From DATMNR01 sp963702765 (GTDB lineage: Bacteria > Chloroflexota > Ktedonobacteria > Ktedonobacterales > Ktedonobacteraceae): DNA of 64,000 nt. The notes under the pieces were generated by a model. It made no database searches and had not been told where the DNA came from. It saw only the letters and a list, made by a program, of their open reading frames with translations. Of this stretch, positions 48,241-57,974 are shown piece after piece. The first letter of the stretch is position 1. Every line of letters starts with the position of its first letter. The stretch covers positions 62,001 to 126,000 of the forward strand of contig CAVPEB010000027.1 in NCBI GenBank assembly GCA_963702765.1, in the 5' to 3' direction. Both the position numbers and the translations under genes were made by a program.

Positions 48241-48269
48241 TTGACACAAGCTCGTGCCTGTGGTATAGT
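48241..48269 (+). promoter_or_regulatory. rho promoter
   Basis: TTGACA (48241-48246), 17 bases, TATAGT (48264-48269). It leaves a leader of about 260 nt before rho. Confidence 0.75.
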
Positions 48270-48275
48270 GATGCT

Positions 48276-48533
48276 AGCTCCTAAGGTATGAACCGCACCA
48301 TCTTATAGTTCCGCAGGTTCCTATGTGTATGTTGTGGCATCGTAAGCTGTCTTAGGTATTGGTCAGTGCCTCTTTCACCCATCAAAATTGATGATCATTG
48401 TTACCACATGTTTTTCAGGTTGTCATCCGAAAAACAAGCTTGTACTTACTATTTCCCTCAATAACTCCAGGTTCAACACAGAAAGGAGAAAGGGCGTGTT
48501 ACTTCCCTTGGATTTGTTCCGCCCTAGAACAAC
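48276..48533 (+). promoter_or_regulatory. long rho 5' leader
   Basis: About 260 nt without a gene between the promoter and the GTG start. rho leaders often mediate autoregulation by Rho-dependent attenuation; here that is inference. Confidence 0.45.
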
Positions 48534-49793
48534 GTGAACATCGCAGAACTAGAAACGAAAACTATAACGGAGTTACGCGACATAGCTCGCGACCTCGAAC
48601 TCTCCGGTTATACCACCCTCAAGAAACAAGACCTCGTCTTCCGACTTCTCCAGGCCCATACCGAACAGCAAGGTAACATTTTCAGTGCCGGCGTGTTGGA
48701 AATCGTAGAAGATGGATTTGGCTTCCTCAGGCAGGAACGCTTCCTTCCAGGTAATATGGATGTCTATGTCTCTCAGTCACAGATCCGCCGCTTTGGTTTA
48801 CGGACAGGTGACATGGTTTCCGGGCAGGTTCGTCCTCCTAAGGATAATGAAAAATATTATGGCCTGTTGCGCGTCGAAGCCATCAATGGAGTAGACCCCG
48901 AAATCGCGAAACGCCGACCGCATTTTGATATGCTAACACCAATTTTCCCACGTGAAATGTTCAACCTGGAAACTGTCCCCTCGAACATTTCTGGTCGCAT
49001 GATCAACCTGGTGGCTCCCATCGGGCGCGGACAGCGCGGCTTGATCGTCTCTCCTCCTAAAGCCGGTAAAACGATGCTCCTCAAATCCATCGCCAACTCG
49101 ATCACAGAAAATCACAGTGATGCCCATTTGATGATTGCACTGATTGGTGAGCGACCTGAAGAAGTAACTGACATGAAGCGTTCGGTGAGAGCAGAAGTGA
49201 TCAGTTCGACATTTGATGAGCCAACCGAGGCGCATACCCGCGTAGCCGAGATGGTACTCGAACGAGCCAAACGCCTGGTCGAAGGCGGACGTGACGTCGT
49301 AGTGCTCCTTGATAGCATTACGCGACTGAGCCGTGCATATAACCTGGCGGTGCAGCCCAGCGGGCGCACGCTCTCCGGCGGTCTCGATCCAAGTGCCTTA
49401 TTCCCGCCCAAACGCTTCTTTGGCGCAGCCCGTAAGATCGAAGAGGGTGGAAGCCTGACGATCATCGCCACAGCGCTGGTAGACACAGGCAGCCGTATGG
49501 ATGACGTGATTTACGAAGAATTTAAGGGTACCGGCAATATGGAGCTGATCCTGAACCGCAAACTTGCAGAACGCCGTGTCTTCCCCGCCATCGACATCTC
49601 ACTCTCGAGCACGCGTCGCGAAGAACTGCTGCTCGACGACAAGACATTGCGCGCAGTCGTGGTCATGCGCCGCATGTTCTCAACACTGGCAGATCAGCGC
49701 GGCATGGAGGCAATGGAGGCACTATTGCAGCACATGTCCAAGACCAGCAACAATATTGAATTCCTGGCAACGCTGAATAAGAGCATTATGTAA
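48534..49793 (+). CDS. rho: transcription termination factor Rho
   Basis: A 419-residue hexameric RNA helicase. The N-terminal helical domain (LETKTITELRDIARDLELSGYTTLKKQDLVFRLLQ) and the CSD-like RNA-binding fold (GVLEIVEDGFGFLR, MDVYVSQSQIRRFGLRTGD) precede the RecA core. Walker A is SPPKAGKTMLLK, Walker B VVVLLDSITRLSRA, and the Q-loop and R-loop follow (SGGLDPSALFPPKRFFGAARKIEEGGSLTIIATALVDTGSRMD). The start is GTG 48534. The protein is intact and of normal length. Confidence 0.97.
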   Translation: MNIAELETKTITELRDIARDLELSGYTTLKKQDLVFRLLQAHTEQQGNIFSAGVLEIVEDGFGFLRQERFLPGNMDVYVSQSQIRRFGLRTGDMVSGQVRPPKDNEKYYGLLRVEAINGVDPEIAKRRPHFDMLTPIFPREMFNLETVPSNISGRMINLVAPIGRGQRGLIVSPPKAGKTMLLKSIANSITENHSDAHLMIALIGERPEEVTDMKRSVRAEVISSTFDEPTEAHTRVAEMVLERAKRLVEGGRDVVVLLDSITRLSRAYNLAVQPSGRTLSGGLDPSALFPPKRFFGAARKIEEGGSLTIIATALVDTGSRMDDVIYEEFKGTGNMELILNRKLAERRVFPAIDISLSSTRREELLLDDKTLRAVVVMRRMFSTLADQRGMEAMEALLQHMSKTSNNIEFLATLNKSIM

Positions 49794-50342
49794 CACACTT
49801 TTAATATGACAATTGTATAATGGCCGCCAAGGTTGGTTCAATCGCCCTTGTTTATTCAGATAACATGAGATTGCATATGACTGAGACGGCCAACATTCCC
49901 TAAAATCACACTCGCTGCCTTTAGTACATTTGTTAGTCATCCTCCTGACTGCTGGAATGGACTGTTCTGTGCCTCCTTTCCATCGAAAAGGAGATGATAT
50001 ACCTGAACATTTGTCTTATATCAGGGTTTTAAAGTTGAGTTAAAATGAATAGGAAATTAATTTCGTTGCTTCCTCAGAAATTATGGCATCTCTGCAAATT
50101 CAGCCAGATCTCAACTAGGGTTACCTTAGGCATCTTACTGATCTCGGTGTAGACATCTAAACTTGCCTATCAGCGATGCGGCTTCTAAAGGTGCATTAGC
50201 CTGTTTCACTCGGCCAAAAGTTTAGCAGTTTATGCAGAGATCAGTAATAAAGGATGAGATATCAAAACACTAATTGTCTTTAGGCGGCCTTTCAATCCGC
50301 ACAGCCAGGTAAATGTTACAAATTATAAGGATGAGATAATTT
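49794..50342. other. 550-bp intergenic region
   Basis: No gene is supported. There is a lone TATAAT-like hexamer near 49816-49821 and a short ORF-free AT-rich stretch. Confidence 0.4.
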
Positions 50343-50618
50343 ATGTCAACACTTTATGAATTGCGTCCGAAAGTTGATAATGGTGAAGAAGCTGTATTGT
50401 TTCTTTCGCACTATCATCCAGGGAATGAAGAGGGTGAAGATCTCCAAATATTCATAACTTCAACCTCCAATAGTCGTTATAGACGGAAACTTCATTATGT
50501 CAACAGGCATCTATGGTTATCACCGCAAAGTGAATCTTTTACGTGGGAAGAATTAATTAATGGCGGTAGTGGAGTAGAGGCTAAGAGTGATGAATGGATC
50601 CTTAAGAAGAATAACTAA
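50343..50618 (+). CDS. 91-residue hypothetical protein
   Basis: A small protein (LYELRPKVDNGEEAVLFLSH, RRKLHYVNRHLWLSPQSESF) with no recognised fold and no membrane segment. AAGGATGAG lies a few bases upstream of the ATG. It opens an AT-richer island of unfamiliar genes between rho and the aldehyde dehydrogenase operon. Confidence 0.5.
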   Translation: MSTLYELRPKVDNGEEAVLFLSHYHPGNEEGEDLQIFITSTSNSRYRRKLHYVNRHLWLSPQSESFTWEELINGGSGVEAKSDEWILKKNN

Positions 50619-50773
50619 AGCTAAATACAGGACTTACACTTATGAACAATGAGTGACAAGGCCATAGATTAACTTGTCATATCAGGTAATGGACAATATA
50701 CATCTATCTGAATTGCTTAATCAGCTAAGATTGGCAATAATGTCTGTGAGCAATATGCTCTAGTCAGAGATTT

Positions 50774-51640
50774 TTAGTAGCGTCCATTACGCAGGTAGCT
50801 AGCAAAACGCTTAAATTGGTATCCTAAGTTTTGCCTCTCAATTGCTTGAGCCCATTCACTCAATTCCACACTTACATATGAGCTTTGAGCCAGTTCCCTG
50901 ATAGATGGTACATCCTTAATTATTACGCTAGCAAGCTCCTTATAAAGATGCTCTCTTTCGGAGGCTCTCTCTTGAATAAAACGATGAGCTTTGGGGGTGA
51001 ACATCGCCGCCACCCAATCTTGCAAAGGCTTATCAGCCACTAGGTAAGGATCAACAAGTATTCCACTTACATATTTTAGTGCAAGTTTCCCTCTTGTTAC
51101 AACACAGCTTATATCAGGGTCACATGGATGAGTACATTCAAATTCCTCTCTCAAGGCACTTTTATACTTTACCCAGGTACTTTGGGGATGTCTGGCTTTA
51201 GCAGGATACACAAAAATCCTGTTAATATCGAATACGGTCTTCAATGAATTGAATTCAGTGTTAATAAATCCATTACCCCCCACCGGCTGGATACATACTG
51301 CTATACTCTCGGCTTCATTCAGCACTTCAGGACTAATCTCAAGTAGAATTGGTCCGTATGGATTAGGTATACCCTTATGTCCATCAGCGAATGTTTTACC
51401 AAAATCGGAGAAGTTCATGAAAATCCTATCCCAAACTTCCTTTACATGGTCATCTCCGTCAGTCTCAAATTGAGTAAAAGGTAATCTACTTTCTTCAAGG
51501 CAAGCGCGAGATGGAATACCCCTCAGTCTGAGATAGGATTGGAGATCTAGTAATTGACAGGCATGGAAGAGAGTTACATTCCTCTGCATCAATAGATCGA
51601 CTAGACTTTGAATATCTTTCCCCCGTATCATAAAACACAT
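50774..51640 (-). CDS. hypothetical protein, possibly ADP-ribosyltransferase-like
   Basis: A 288-residue soluble protein. Its layout distantly recalls DarT/DUF4433-type ADP-ribosyltransferases: VTLFHACQLLDLQSYLRLRGI near the start (compare the YHITHVDNLPxII pattern), a central PYGPILLEISPEVL strand, and REEFECTHPCDPDISCVVTRGKLALKYVSGILVDP, where a Glu precedes hydrophobic strands. The resemblance is by eye only and no catalytic triad is proven. ATG 51640 or 51631 (better spaced from GGGGGA) is the start. It lies 76 bp after the frameshifted gene upstream, suggesting a two-gene unit. Confidence 0.5.
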   Translation of the reverse strand: MCFMIRGKDIQSLVDLLMQRNVTLFHACQLLDLQSYLRLRGIPSRACLEESRLPFTQFETDGDDHVKEVWDRIFMNFSDFGKTFADGHKGIPNPYGPILLEISPEVLNEAESIAVCIQPVGGNGFINTEFNSLKTVFDINRIFVYPAKARHPQSTWVKYKSALREEFECTHPCDPDISCVVTRGKLALKYVSGILVDPYLVADKPLQDWVAAMFTPKAHRFIQERASEREHLYKELASVIIKDVPSIRELAQSSYVSVELSEWAQAIERQNLGYQFKRFASYLRNGRY

Positions 51641-51716
51641 TCCCCCAGTATAATTTCATTATTGTGTTCAAGTAGTCGCGCCTGTTATCACGCTTGTATG
51701 CTTATTTTATTGATGC

Positions 51717-52651
51717 TTAGAAGCCAGGTAGGCTGACTTGCTGAGATTGTGAATGCTTTGAATTTTCCATAAAAGCTTCACTGCCAATATACTCATCCAA
51801 ATGCTTTTGTAGGATATCAGTTTCCTCTTTCAACAATTGGATTAAAATAGGCTGAGCCCTTTCCCAAATGAGACTGGCTGTGTCTTGATCCACTCCAACT
51901 TTGCTTAAACGCCATTGGCACTCTCTCAACCACCAGTAAGACTCGGTACTTTCGTTGGCACGCGCGCTCTCAAAATAGAAACTTATCCATGATAGTTGTC
52001 GTGCAGGTACTCCAATGTTTCTTGCAGTATCTTGAAGAGCCCTTTTCCCCTGAGATGTGTGTTTGTCTAATCCTACCCAAAAGGAACTTCAATCGAAGGT
52101 TGCATGGTTATGGGAACTTCAGGTATGCCATGAGTTAACGCTAGGTAGGCTGCTGCCTGAATTAAAGCTCTATCCCATGGCCATCCCCCGCGTCGATAAG
52201 CCTTCATTGATGATTGTATGAGTAATTGTTGGTTAATTTGCGAACAATTTTGAGTAGCTGATGTCCAAAAGTCTTGAGAGTTTAGTATTGCCTCTGCTAC
52301 ACGTCGTATATCTTGATCTTCGGGAGTACCAGATAGCACCGAGGTATCACCACGCGAAAATTCGTATGCCAGCATACCAAGAGCAGCAGCATCTTTTACT
52401 TTCACCGTCCGCGTTACCTCAGTCAATATATGAAGAATACCTTGAAAATCAGTTTTTTGGTGCAACTTAATGCCCAAAGGCCAGCATTCTTCAAAGGTGA
52501 TAATAGCAGTGCGTGTTTTCAGCCAGTCAGCATCTCCAATACTTTGCAGATGGCATGCAATTTTGCTTGTAAGCGAAGTATTACCACGTCGCACCGCTTT
52601 TTGAAGCAGAGAACGGCAAGCTTGATGGGTTTGAGGATTTGGTTTTCTCAC
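51717..52651 (-). CDS. hypothetical helical protein with RarA C-terminus-like features, frameshifted
   Basis: Two frames join into one protein of about 310 residues. The upstream part reads LLQKAVRRGNTSLTSKIACH, TAIITFEECWPLGIKLH, ALIQAAAYLALTHGIPEVP. After the stop at 52073 the same protein continues in the other frame (WVGLDKHTSQGKRALQDTAR ... SWISFYFESARANESTESYWW) to 51717. A missing T in CCTTTTGGG (52079-52082) explains it. The AVRRGxx / FEECWPLG / AAAYLA pattern recalls the helical C-terminal domain of RarA/MgsA ATPases, without the ATPase. GTG 52651 lacks a clear ribosome-binding site. Confidence 0.55.
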
Positions 52652-53034
52652 ACTATACTCTAATTCAATTTTATTTTAAATACTATGAGTTAATAATTGT
52701 TAATGAATATCTTCGTTTTCTCTTTGACTATTAAAATAAGACGAATAGCATTATCAACAGTAACTTCTTTACAGTCAATCCACTATTATCCTCAGCATAT
52801 ATTACTTGTGAATATAATCTCATACTCTTAACATCTCTTCTTTTTTTAACCAGTTTGCCCATAACTGATTTGGACAACCTTTCAACCAAGCCTATTTGAC
52901 GGATTATTCAAGATACTCTACAATTCATAGACTCACTCTCTATAATGAGAATTGACTCACAAGGGTACCAACTGCCTTGATCTAACGTTGCTAGAATCAG
53001 TTGGAGTACGAAGTTCAGGAGGTCACTACAACTA
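52652..53034. other. 383-bp AT-rich divergent intergenic region
   Basis: Carries the divergent promoters of the two flanking genes; AGGAGG lies 11 bases before GTG 53035. Nothing else is seen. Confidence 0.4.
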
Positions 53035-54745
53035 GTGAATGATTCTTGGAAAACAGTAGAGCAATTGTTCATCCAGGGTTTTACTCTCTATAAAGCTGGA
53101 AGTTATAAAGAGGCGATTCTATTATATGACCAAGTCCTTGATCTTGATCCTAAGTTTATCCCCGCAAATATCGGCCGTGGCGACGTTTATGTAGCCTTCA
53201 AAGAGTATAGACGGGCAAAAGACGACTATGATCGTGCTATCGAACTTAATCCCTTGTATGCTGATGCCTATATCAAACGCGGTGTTGTTTATTTAGCCCT
53301 CAAGGAGTACGAGCAAGCTATAATTGACTTGGACAGTGCTATTACTCTTGATTCTGATAATGTCTTCGCCTACTATTCTCGCGGTGTTGTTTATGCTGCT
53401 CTCAAGGAGTATGAGCAAGCTATCGCAGACTTTAATCATACTATTACTCTTGACCCCAAATACGAAGTCGTCTACAGCAATCGAGGCAATGCCTACTGTG
53501 AACTCAAGCAATATCACCATGCGATTGATGATTTGAATCGTGCTATTGAGCTCGATCCCAACTCTGCCATCGCCTACTACAACCGAGGCAATGCTTACAG
53601 AGAACTTAAGGCATACGAGAAGGCAATAGCTGATTATGATCATTCTATTTCTCTTAGCTCTAATGATTATGATAGTTACGCCAATCGAGGCACCACCTAT
53701 AACAATCTAAAGGAGTTCCAAAGGGCACTAGCTGATTATGATCGCGCTATAGAGCTTAACCCTAAGAATGCCATTATATGCAGTAATCGAGGCCTTACTT
53801 ACTATGAACTCAAGCAGTATCAACAGGCAATTACGGATTTTAATTGTGCTCTCGTTCTCGATCCAACCTATGCTACTGCCTATCACGGCCGAGGTAACAG
53901 TTACCTAGCTCTCAAAGAGTACAAATTGGCCATTGAGGATTATGACCACGCTCTTTCCCTTAATCCTCAGGATATTGACGGTTACAATGATCGAGGCAAT
54001 GCTTATTGTGAACTCAAAGAGTATCACCGGGGCATTGAGGACTTCAACTATTCCATTGGTCTTAATCCTAATTATGCCATCGCTTATTACAATCGCGGTT
54101 TAGCCCACCATTTACTCAAAGAATATGGAAATGCGATAATCGATTATGATCGCGCTCTCACCCTCGATCCTTTCTATTCAAGTGCCTTCATTAATCGTGG
54201 CCGAGTTTACAGGGACCTTAACGATTATCAGAAAGCGATAGCCGACTTTGATCGAGCTTTCGAACTTGATCCTCAGAATGCCGACGTCTACTTCAACCGA
54301 GGCATCGCTTGCATAGCTCTAAAGGAATATCAGAAAGCAATAGTTGACTTCGAGCATACACTTGTTCTCAATCCCAATTATGCCAACGCTTACAACATGC
54401 GAGGCGTTACTTACACTGTCTTTAAAGAATACTCCAAGGCAATAAATGACTACGACCGCGCCATTGCTTCTATACTCTAATTACGCCAATGCTTATTACA
54501 ATCGAGGAAACGCATATTCAGCTATTACTGAGTTTGAAAAGGCAATAGTAGACCATACGCGTGCTATTCAACTTTATCCAGAGTTCGCTAGAGCTTACGC
54601 GGGTCGAGGTTTCGCGTCTTACCATCTCAATGACTACCAACAAGCTATTCAGGACTTTGATCGTGCGCTCCAATTGGACCCTAGTAATACTTGGTTTAAG
54701 CATGGAAGAAATGAAGCCTATTTTAAACTTGTAGGAAATTTGTGA
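53035..54745 (+). CDS. long tetratricopeptide-repeat protein, frameshifted near its C-terminus
   Basis: About 16 consecutive 34-residue TPR units with a near-identical core (YxxRGxxYxxLKEYxxAIxDYDRAIxLNP), which form a protein-binding superhelix. The first frame stops at 54480 after DRAIASIL, and the repeat phase continues exactly in the next frame (LYSNYANAYYNRGNAYSAITE ...) to 54745. An extra T in GCTTCTATA at 54468-54469 would restore the phase. There is no signal peptide, so the protein is cytoplasmic. Its partners are unknown; it lies in the same island as the 50-52.6 kb genes. Confidence 0.85.
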
Positions 54746-54975
54746 ATTACAGCGTTGTTCGGAAACCCTTGACCTTGATCTGGGGTTCTCGTCTCGTATT
54801 GCTCATTTCGTAACGTTGCTTAATCTTTCTGGTACTACTGTAGAGGCAATGGGCAAGCTTAGCAACTTGTTTAGGAAACAAATCTGTGTGCTTTGCTAAT
54901 GAATACCGCATCATGAGATACAATGGAAACCACAGAACCTAACCTGATAAGCATTTTCAAAAGAGGAGACTGACT

Positions 54976-56466
54976 ATGACCACGACAGCCAAAGTATTTC
55001 AAAATGGTATCGGTGGCAAATGGCAAGACGCAGAAAGCGGCAAGAATTTCGCGAATTACAATCCTGCTACAGGTGAAATCGTAGGATATTTTCCGCTTTC
55101 TGGCGAAGCCGATGCCAATGCTGCTGTTGCCGCAGCGCGTACAGCATTTGAGAAGTGGCGATTGGTGCCTGCCCCCAAACGTGGTGAAATCCTCTTTCGC
55201 ATAGGAGAACTACTCAAACAGCACAAAGAAGAACTGGCTCGTACGATGACACAGGAAATGGGCAAAGTGCTGAAGGAAACACGCGGCGATGTACAGGAAG
55301 GCATTGATATGGCCTACTATATGGCTGGAGAAGGACGCAGGCTCTTTGGCTATAGCGTCCCCGTTGAATTATCCAACAAATCGGGTGTTGCCATGCGTGA
55401 TCCGGTTGGGGTAGTCGCCTGTATCACCCCCTGGAATTTCCCCATGGCCATCCCAACCTGGAAAATGTTTCCTGCTCTTATTGCTGGTAACACTGTAGTC
55501 TTCAAACCTGCCAGCGATACCCCACTAAGCGCATTGCGGCTGGTCGAAATAATGTATGAAACAGGACTGCCAGAAGGCGTCGTCAATATTGTATTTGGCC
55601 CGGGCGGCACAGTTGGCGAAGCCCTGCTTCACAACCCTGATGTCGCAGTCATCTCCTTCACCGGCTCAACCGAATCCGGTCGTCACGTGGCAATTGAAGC
55701 TGCGAAGTCCCTGAAACGGGTTTCCCTGGAGATGGGCGGCAAAAACGCGGTCATTGTGATGGATGACGCGGATCTCAATCTCGCCGTCGAAGGTATCCTG
55801 TGGAGCGCATACGGCACCACCGGCCAACGTTGTACAGCATGTAGTCGCGTGATTGTACAGAGCACCGTCTGCAAACAACTGGTGGATATGCTTGTGCCAC
55901 GCATAGAACAATTACGGTTGGGCAATGGATTGGACGAAAGTGTCGATGTTGGTCCTGTCATCAACGCTTCTCAACTATCGAAAATCCACAGTTACACCGA
56001 AATTGGGAAAGAAGAAGGTGCTAATCTTGTCACCGGTGGCCATGTTGAAAATGAGGGTGAACTAGCACAAGGGAACTTCTATCGTCCTACACTCTTCACC
56101 GCAGTAAGTCCAAACATGCGTATCGCACAAGAAGAGATATTTGGGCCAGTACTCTCGATGATAGAAGTTCCATCCTTCGAGGAAGCTATCGCAGTCAATA
56201 ACGAAACGAAATTCGGGCTTTCCAGCGCCATCTACACACAGGACATCAACCGTGTGCAACGAGCGATGCGCGATATCACGACAGGTATTCTTTATGTAAA
56301 TTCAGGTACAACAGGCGCGGAAATACAATTTCCATTTGGCGGCAATCGCGGTACCGGCAATGGACATCGCGAGGCAGGCATTGCCGGCCTGGACGTATTC
56401 ACAGAATGGAAAGTGATCTATACAGACTATAGCGGCAAGCTACAGAAAGCACAGATAGACGAGTAA
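54976..56466 (+). CDS. NAD(P)-dependent aldehyde dehydrogenase
   Basis: A 496-residue aldehyde dehydrogenase: ITPWNFPMAIPTWKMFPALIAGNTVVFKPAS is the cofactor-binding entry, FTGSTESG and LEMGGKNAVIVMDDADL supply the general base Glu, and TGQRCTACSRV carries the catalytic Cys. The ending FPFGGNRGTGNGHREAG resembles 2-oxoglutarate-semialdehyde and aminoadipate-semialdehyde types. AGAGGAG precedes ATG 54976. It heads a four-gene operon. Confidence 0.92.
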   Translation: MTTTAKVFQNGIGGKWQDAESGKNFANYNPATGEIVGYFPLSGEADANAAVAAARTAFEKWRLVPAPKRGEILFRIGELLKQHKEELARTMTQEMGKVLKETRGDVQEGIDMAYYMAGEGRRLFGYSVPVELSNKSGVAMRDPVGVVACITPWNFPMAIPTWKMFPALIAGNTVVFKPASDTPLSALRLVEIMYETGLPEGVVNIVFGPGGTVGEALLHNPDVAVISFTGSTESGRHVAIEAAKSLKRVSLEMGGKNAVIVMDDADLNLAVEGILWSAYGTTGQRCTACSRVIVQSTVCKQLVDMLVPRIEQLRLGNGLDESVDVGPVINASQLSKIHSYTEIGKEEGANLVTGGHVENEGELAQGNFYRPTLFTAVSPNMRIAQEEIFGPVLSMIEVPSFEEAIAVNNETKFGLSSAIYTQDINRVQRAMRDITTGILYVNSGTTGAEIQFPFGGNRGTGNGHREAGIAGLDVFTEWKVIYTDYSGKLQKAQIDE

Positions 56467-56494
56467 ATCGATCACTTCTCTGTCGAGGCAATAA

Positions 56495-57214
56495 ATGAGC
56501 AACTTAGAAATCAGACGCGTTAATCTACAAGAAGCTACACTAGCGCAGGGTGTGGTTATCGTTATCGACGTGATTCGTGCTTTCAGTGTTGCAGCCTATG
56601 CATTTTCAGGTGGAGTGCAACGCCTCTGGTTAGTCCGATCAGTAGAAGATGCATTTGCACTACGAGAACGAGAACCAGATGCACTATTAGCAGGAGAAGT
56701 AGGTGGGCGCTTAATCCCTGGCTTCGATTTCAACAATTCTCCATCGCTCATGTCAACAGCAGATGTTAACGGCCGTTTGTTGATTCAGCGCACAGGTGCG
56801 GGCACACAGGGGGCAGTAGGTGCTGTGAATGCAACGCACTTGCTCATTTGCTCGTTGGTAAATGCAAAAGCTACAGCCATGTATGCCCGCCGTCTGTCAG
56901 ATGCAACAGGAGGACGCATCACGCTCTTTCCAACATTCTATAAGAGTGACGTGGTGAGTGAAGATAGTGTCTGCGCCGATTACCTGGAAGCCCTACTATA
57001 TGGACAAGACGATGCCCCTATCTCCCTGGCAAAGGAGATTACTCATTTAGAGCAATCTGGCCGTTTTGATTTTCTTAATTTTGGCGATCTCGACTTTCCT
57101 TTCGATGATATCGCCGCAATACTTGACATAGATCGTTTTGATTTTGTTATGGTAGGAACGCACAAGTATTGGCAGGGCATCACATATGTTGAAGTGGAGA
57201 AGAGGAATTTGTAA
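56495..57214 (+). CDS. ComB-like 2-phosphosulfolactate phosphatase family protein, second copy
   Basis: A 239-residue protein with the ComB pattern: VVIVIDVIRAFSVAAYAFSGGV, LLAGEVGGRLIPGFDFNNSP, LLIQRTGAGTQGAVGAV and SEDSVCADYLEALL. It is clearly paralogous to the gene at 35189. It sits inside an operon, sharing one base with the methyltransferase start. The substrate cannot be told from the sequence, and no ComA/ComC neighbours are present. Confidence 0.8.
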   Translation: MSNLEIRRVNLQEATLAQGVVIVIDVIRAFSVAAYAFSGGVQRLWLVRSVEDAFALREREPDALLAGEVGGRLIPGFDFNNSPSLMSTADVNGRLLIQRTGAGTQGAVGAVNATHLLICSLVNAKATAMYARRLSDATGGRITLFPTFYKSDVVSEDSVCADYLEALLYGQDDAPISLAKEITHLEQSGRFDFLNFGDLDFPFDDIAAILDIDRFDFVMVGTHKYWQGITYVEVEKRNL

Positions 57215-57972
57215 TGTCACAGAAAACGCTGAACACTACACGAGCCGATTATGGCCTTGATGCGCCGACATTGGTGCAGAAATTTCTGCTCGTAGGAGGA
57301 GCATTGGCAATAGTAAGTCTGGGAATTCTGATTTGGGATGTTCTTTTAAAGGGTAACATAGGTAATATCGTTGCCCCAATCGCTGTGGCTGCATTGATCA
57401 CAGGGGTCGGTTTTTTGTTCTCAGGCACAATGATGATCTGGAGTAGTCGATTTGGCAAGATGCATGCACGCGATAGATTGCTCGACAGCTTGCGGTTACG
57501 TGGTGATGAAACTGTGCTCGACCTAGGTTGCGGTCGTGGATTACTGTTAATTGGCGCAGCTAAACGAGCGCCACGTGGACTCGCTATAGGCATTGATCTT
57601 TGGTCACAGGAAGACCAGGGAGACAATCGCAAAGATGCAACAGTGGCAAATGCTCGTGCAGAAGGCGTTGCTGATCGCGTAGAGGTACAAGACGGTGATA
57701 TGCGAATGTTACCCTTTGAGAATGCAAGCATCGATGTTGTAGTAGCCAACCTTTCCATCCATAATATCTACAACCGTAAGGGTCGCCGAGAAGCTATAAA
57801 TGAGGTTGCGCGTGTGCTCAAACCAGGTGGCAAGGTAGCACTGATGGATTTTGAGCATGTCAAGGAATATAGCGAAGACTTACAGACAAATGGCATGTTG
57901 GATGTACAGGTATCAGGGCTAAACTTTTGGATTTATCCTCCAGTTAAAATTGCGACGGCCAGAAAGGGATAA
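57214..57972 (+). CDS. membrane-anchored SAM-dependent methyltransferase
   Basis: A 252-residue protein with two N-terminal membrane helices (LLVGGALAIVSLGILIWDVL and IVAPIAVAALITGVGFLFSG). A class I methyltransferase follows: motif I VLDLGCGRGLLLIGAA, then the acidic GIDLW, VQDGDMRMLPFENASIDVVVANLSIHN and LKPGGKVALMDF. Its ATG overlaps the preceding stop by one base and its own stop is two bases before the next gene, so expression is coupled. The substrate is unknown and probably lipid-associated. Confidence 0.85.
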   Translation: MSQKTLNTTRADYGLDAPTLVQKFLLVGGALAIVSLGILIWDVLLKGNIGNIVAPIAVAALITGVGFLFSGTMMIWSSRFGKMHARDRLLDSLRLRGDETVLDLGCGRGLLLIGAAKRAPRGLAIGIDLWSQEDQGDNRKDATVANARAEGVADRVEVQDGDMRMLPFENASIDVVVANLSIHNIYNRKGRREAINEVARVLKPGGKVALMDFEHVKEYSEDLQTNGMLDVQVSGLNFWIYPPVKIATARKG

Positions 57973-57974
57973 TA

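Noticed and set aside
49794..49830. TTGTATAATGG as start of a small RNA gene after rho
   Set aside because: No -35, terminator or conserved structure could be seen downstream.
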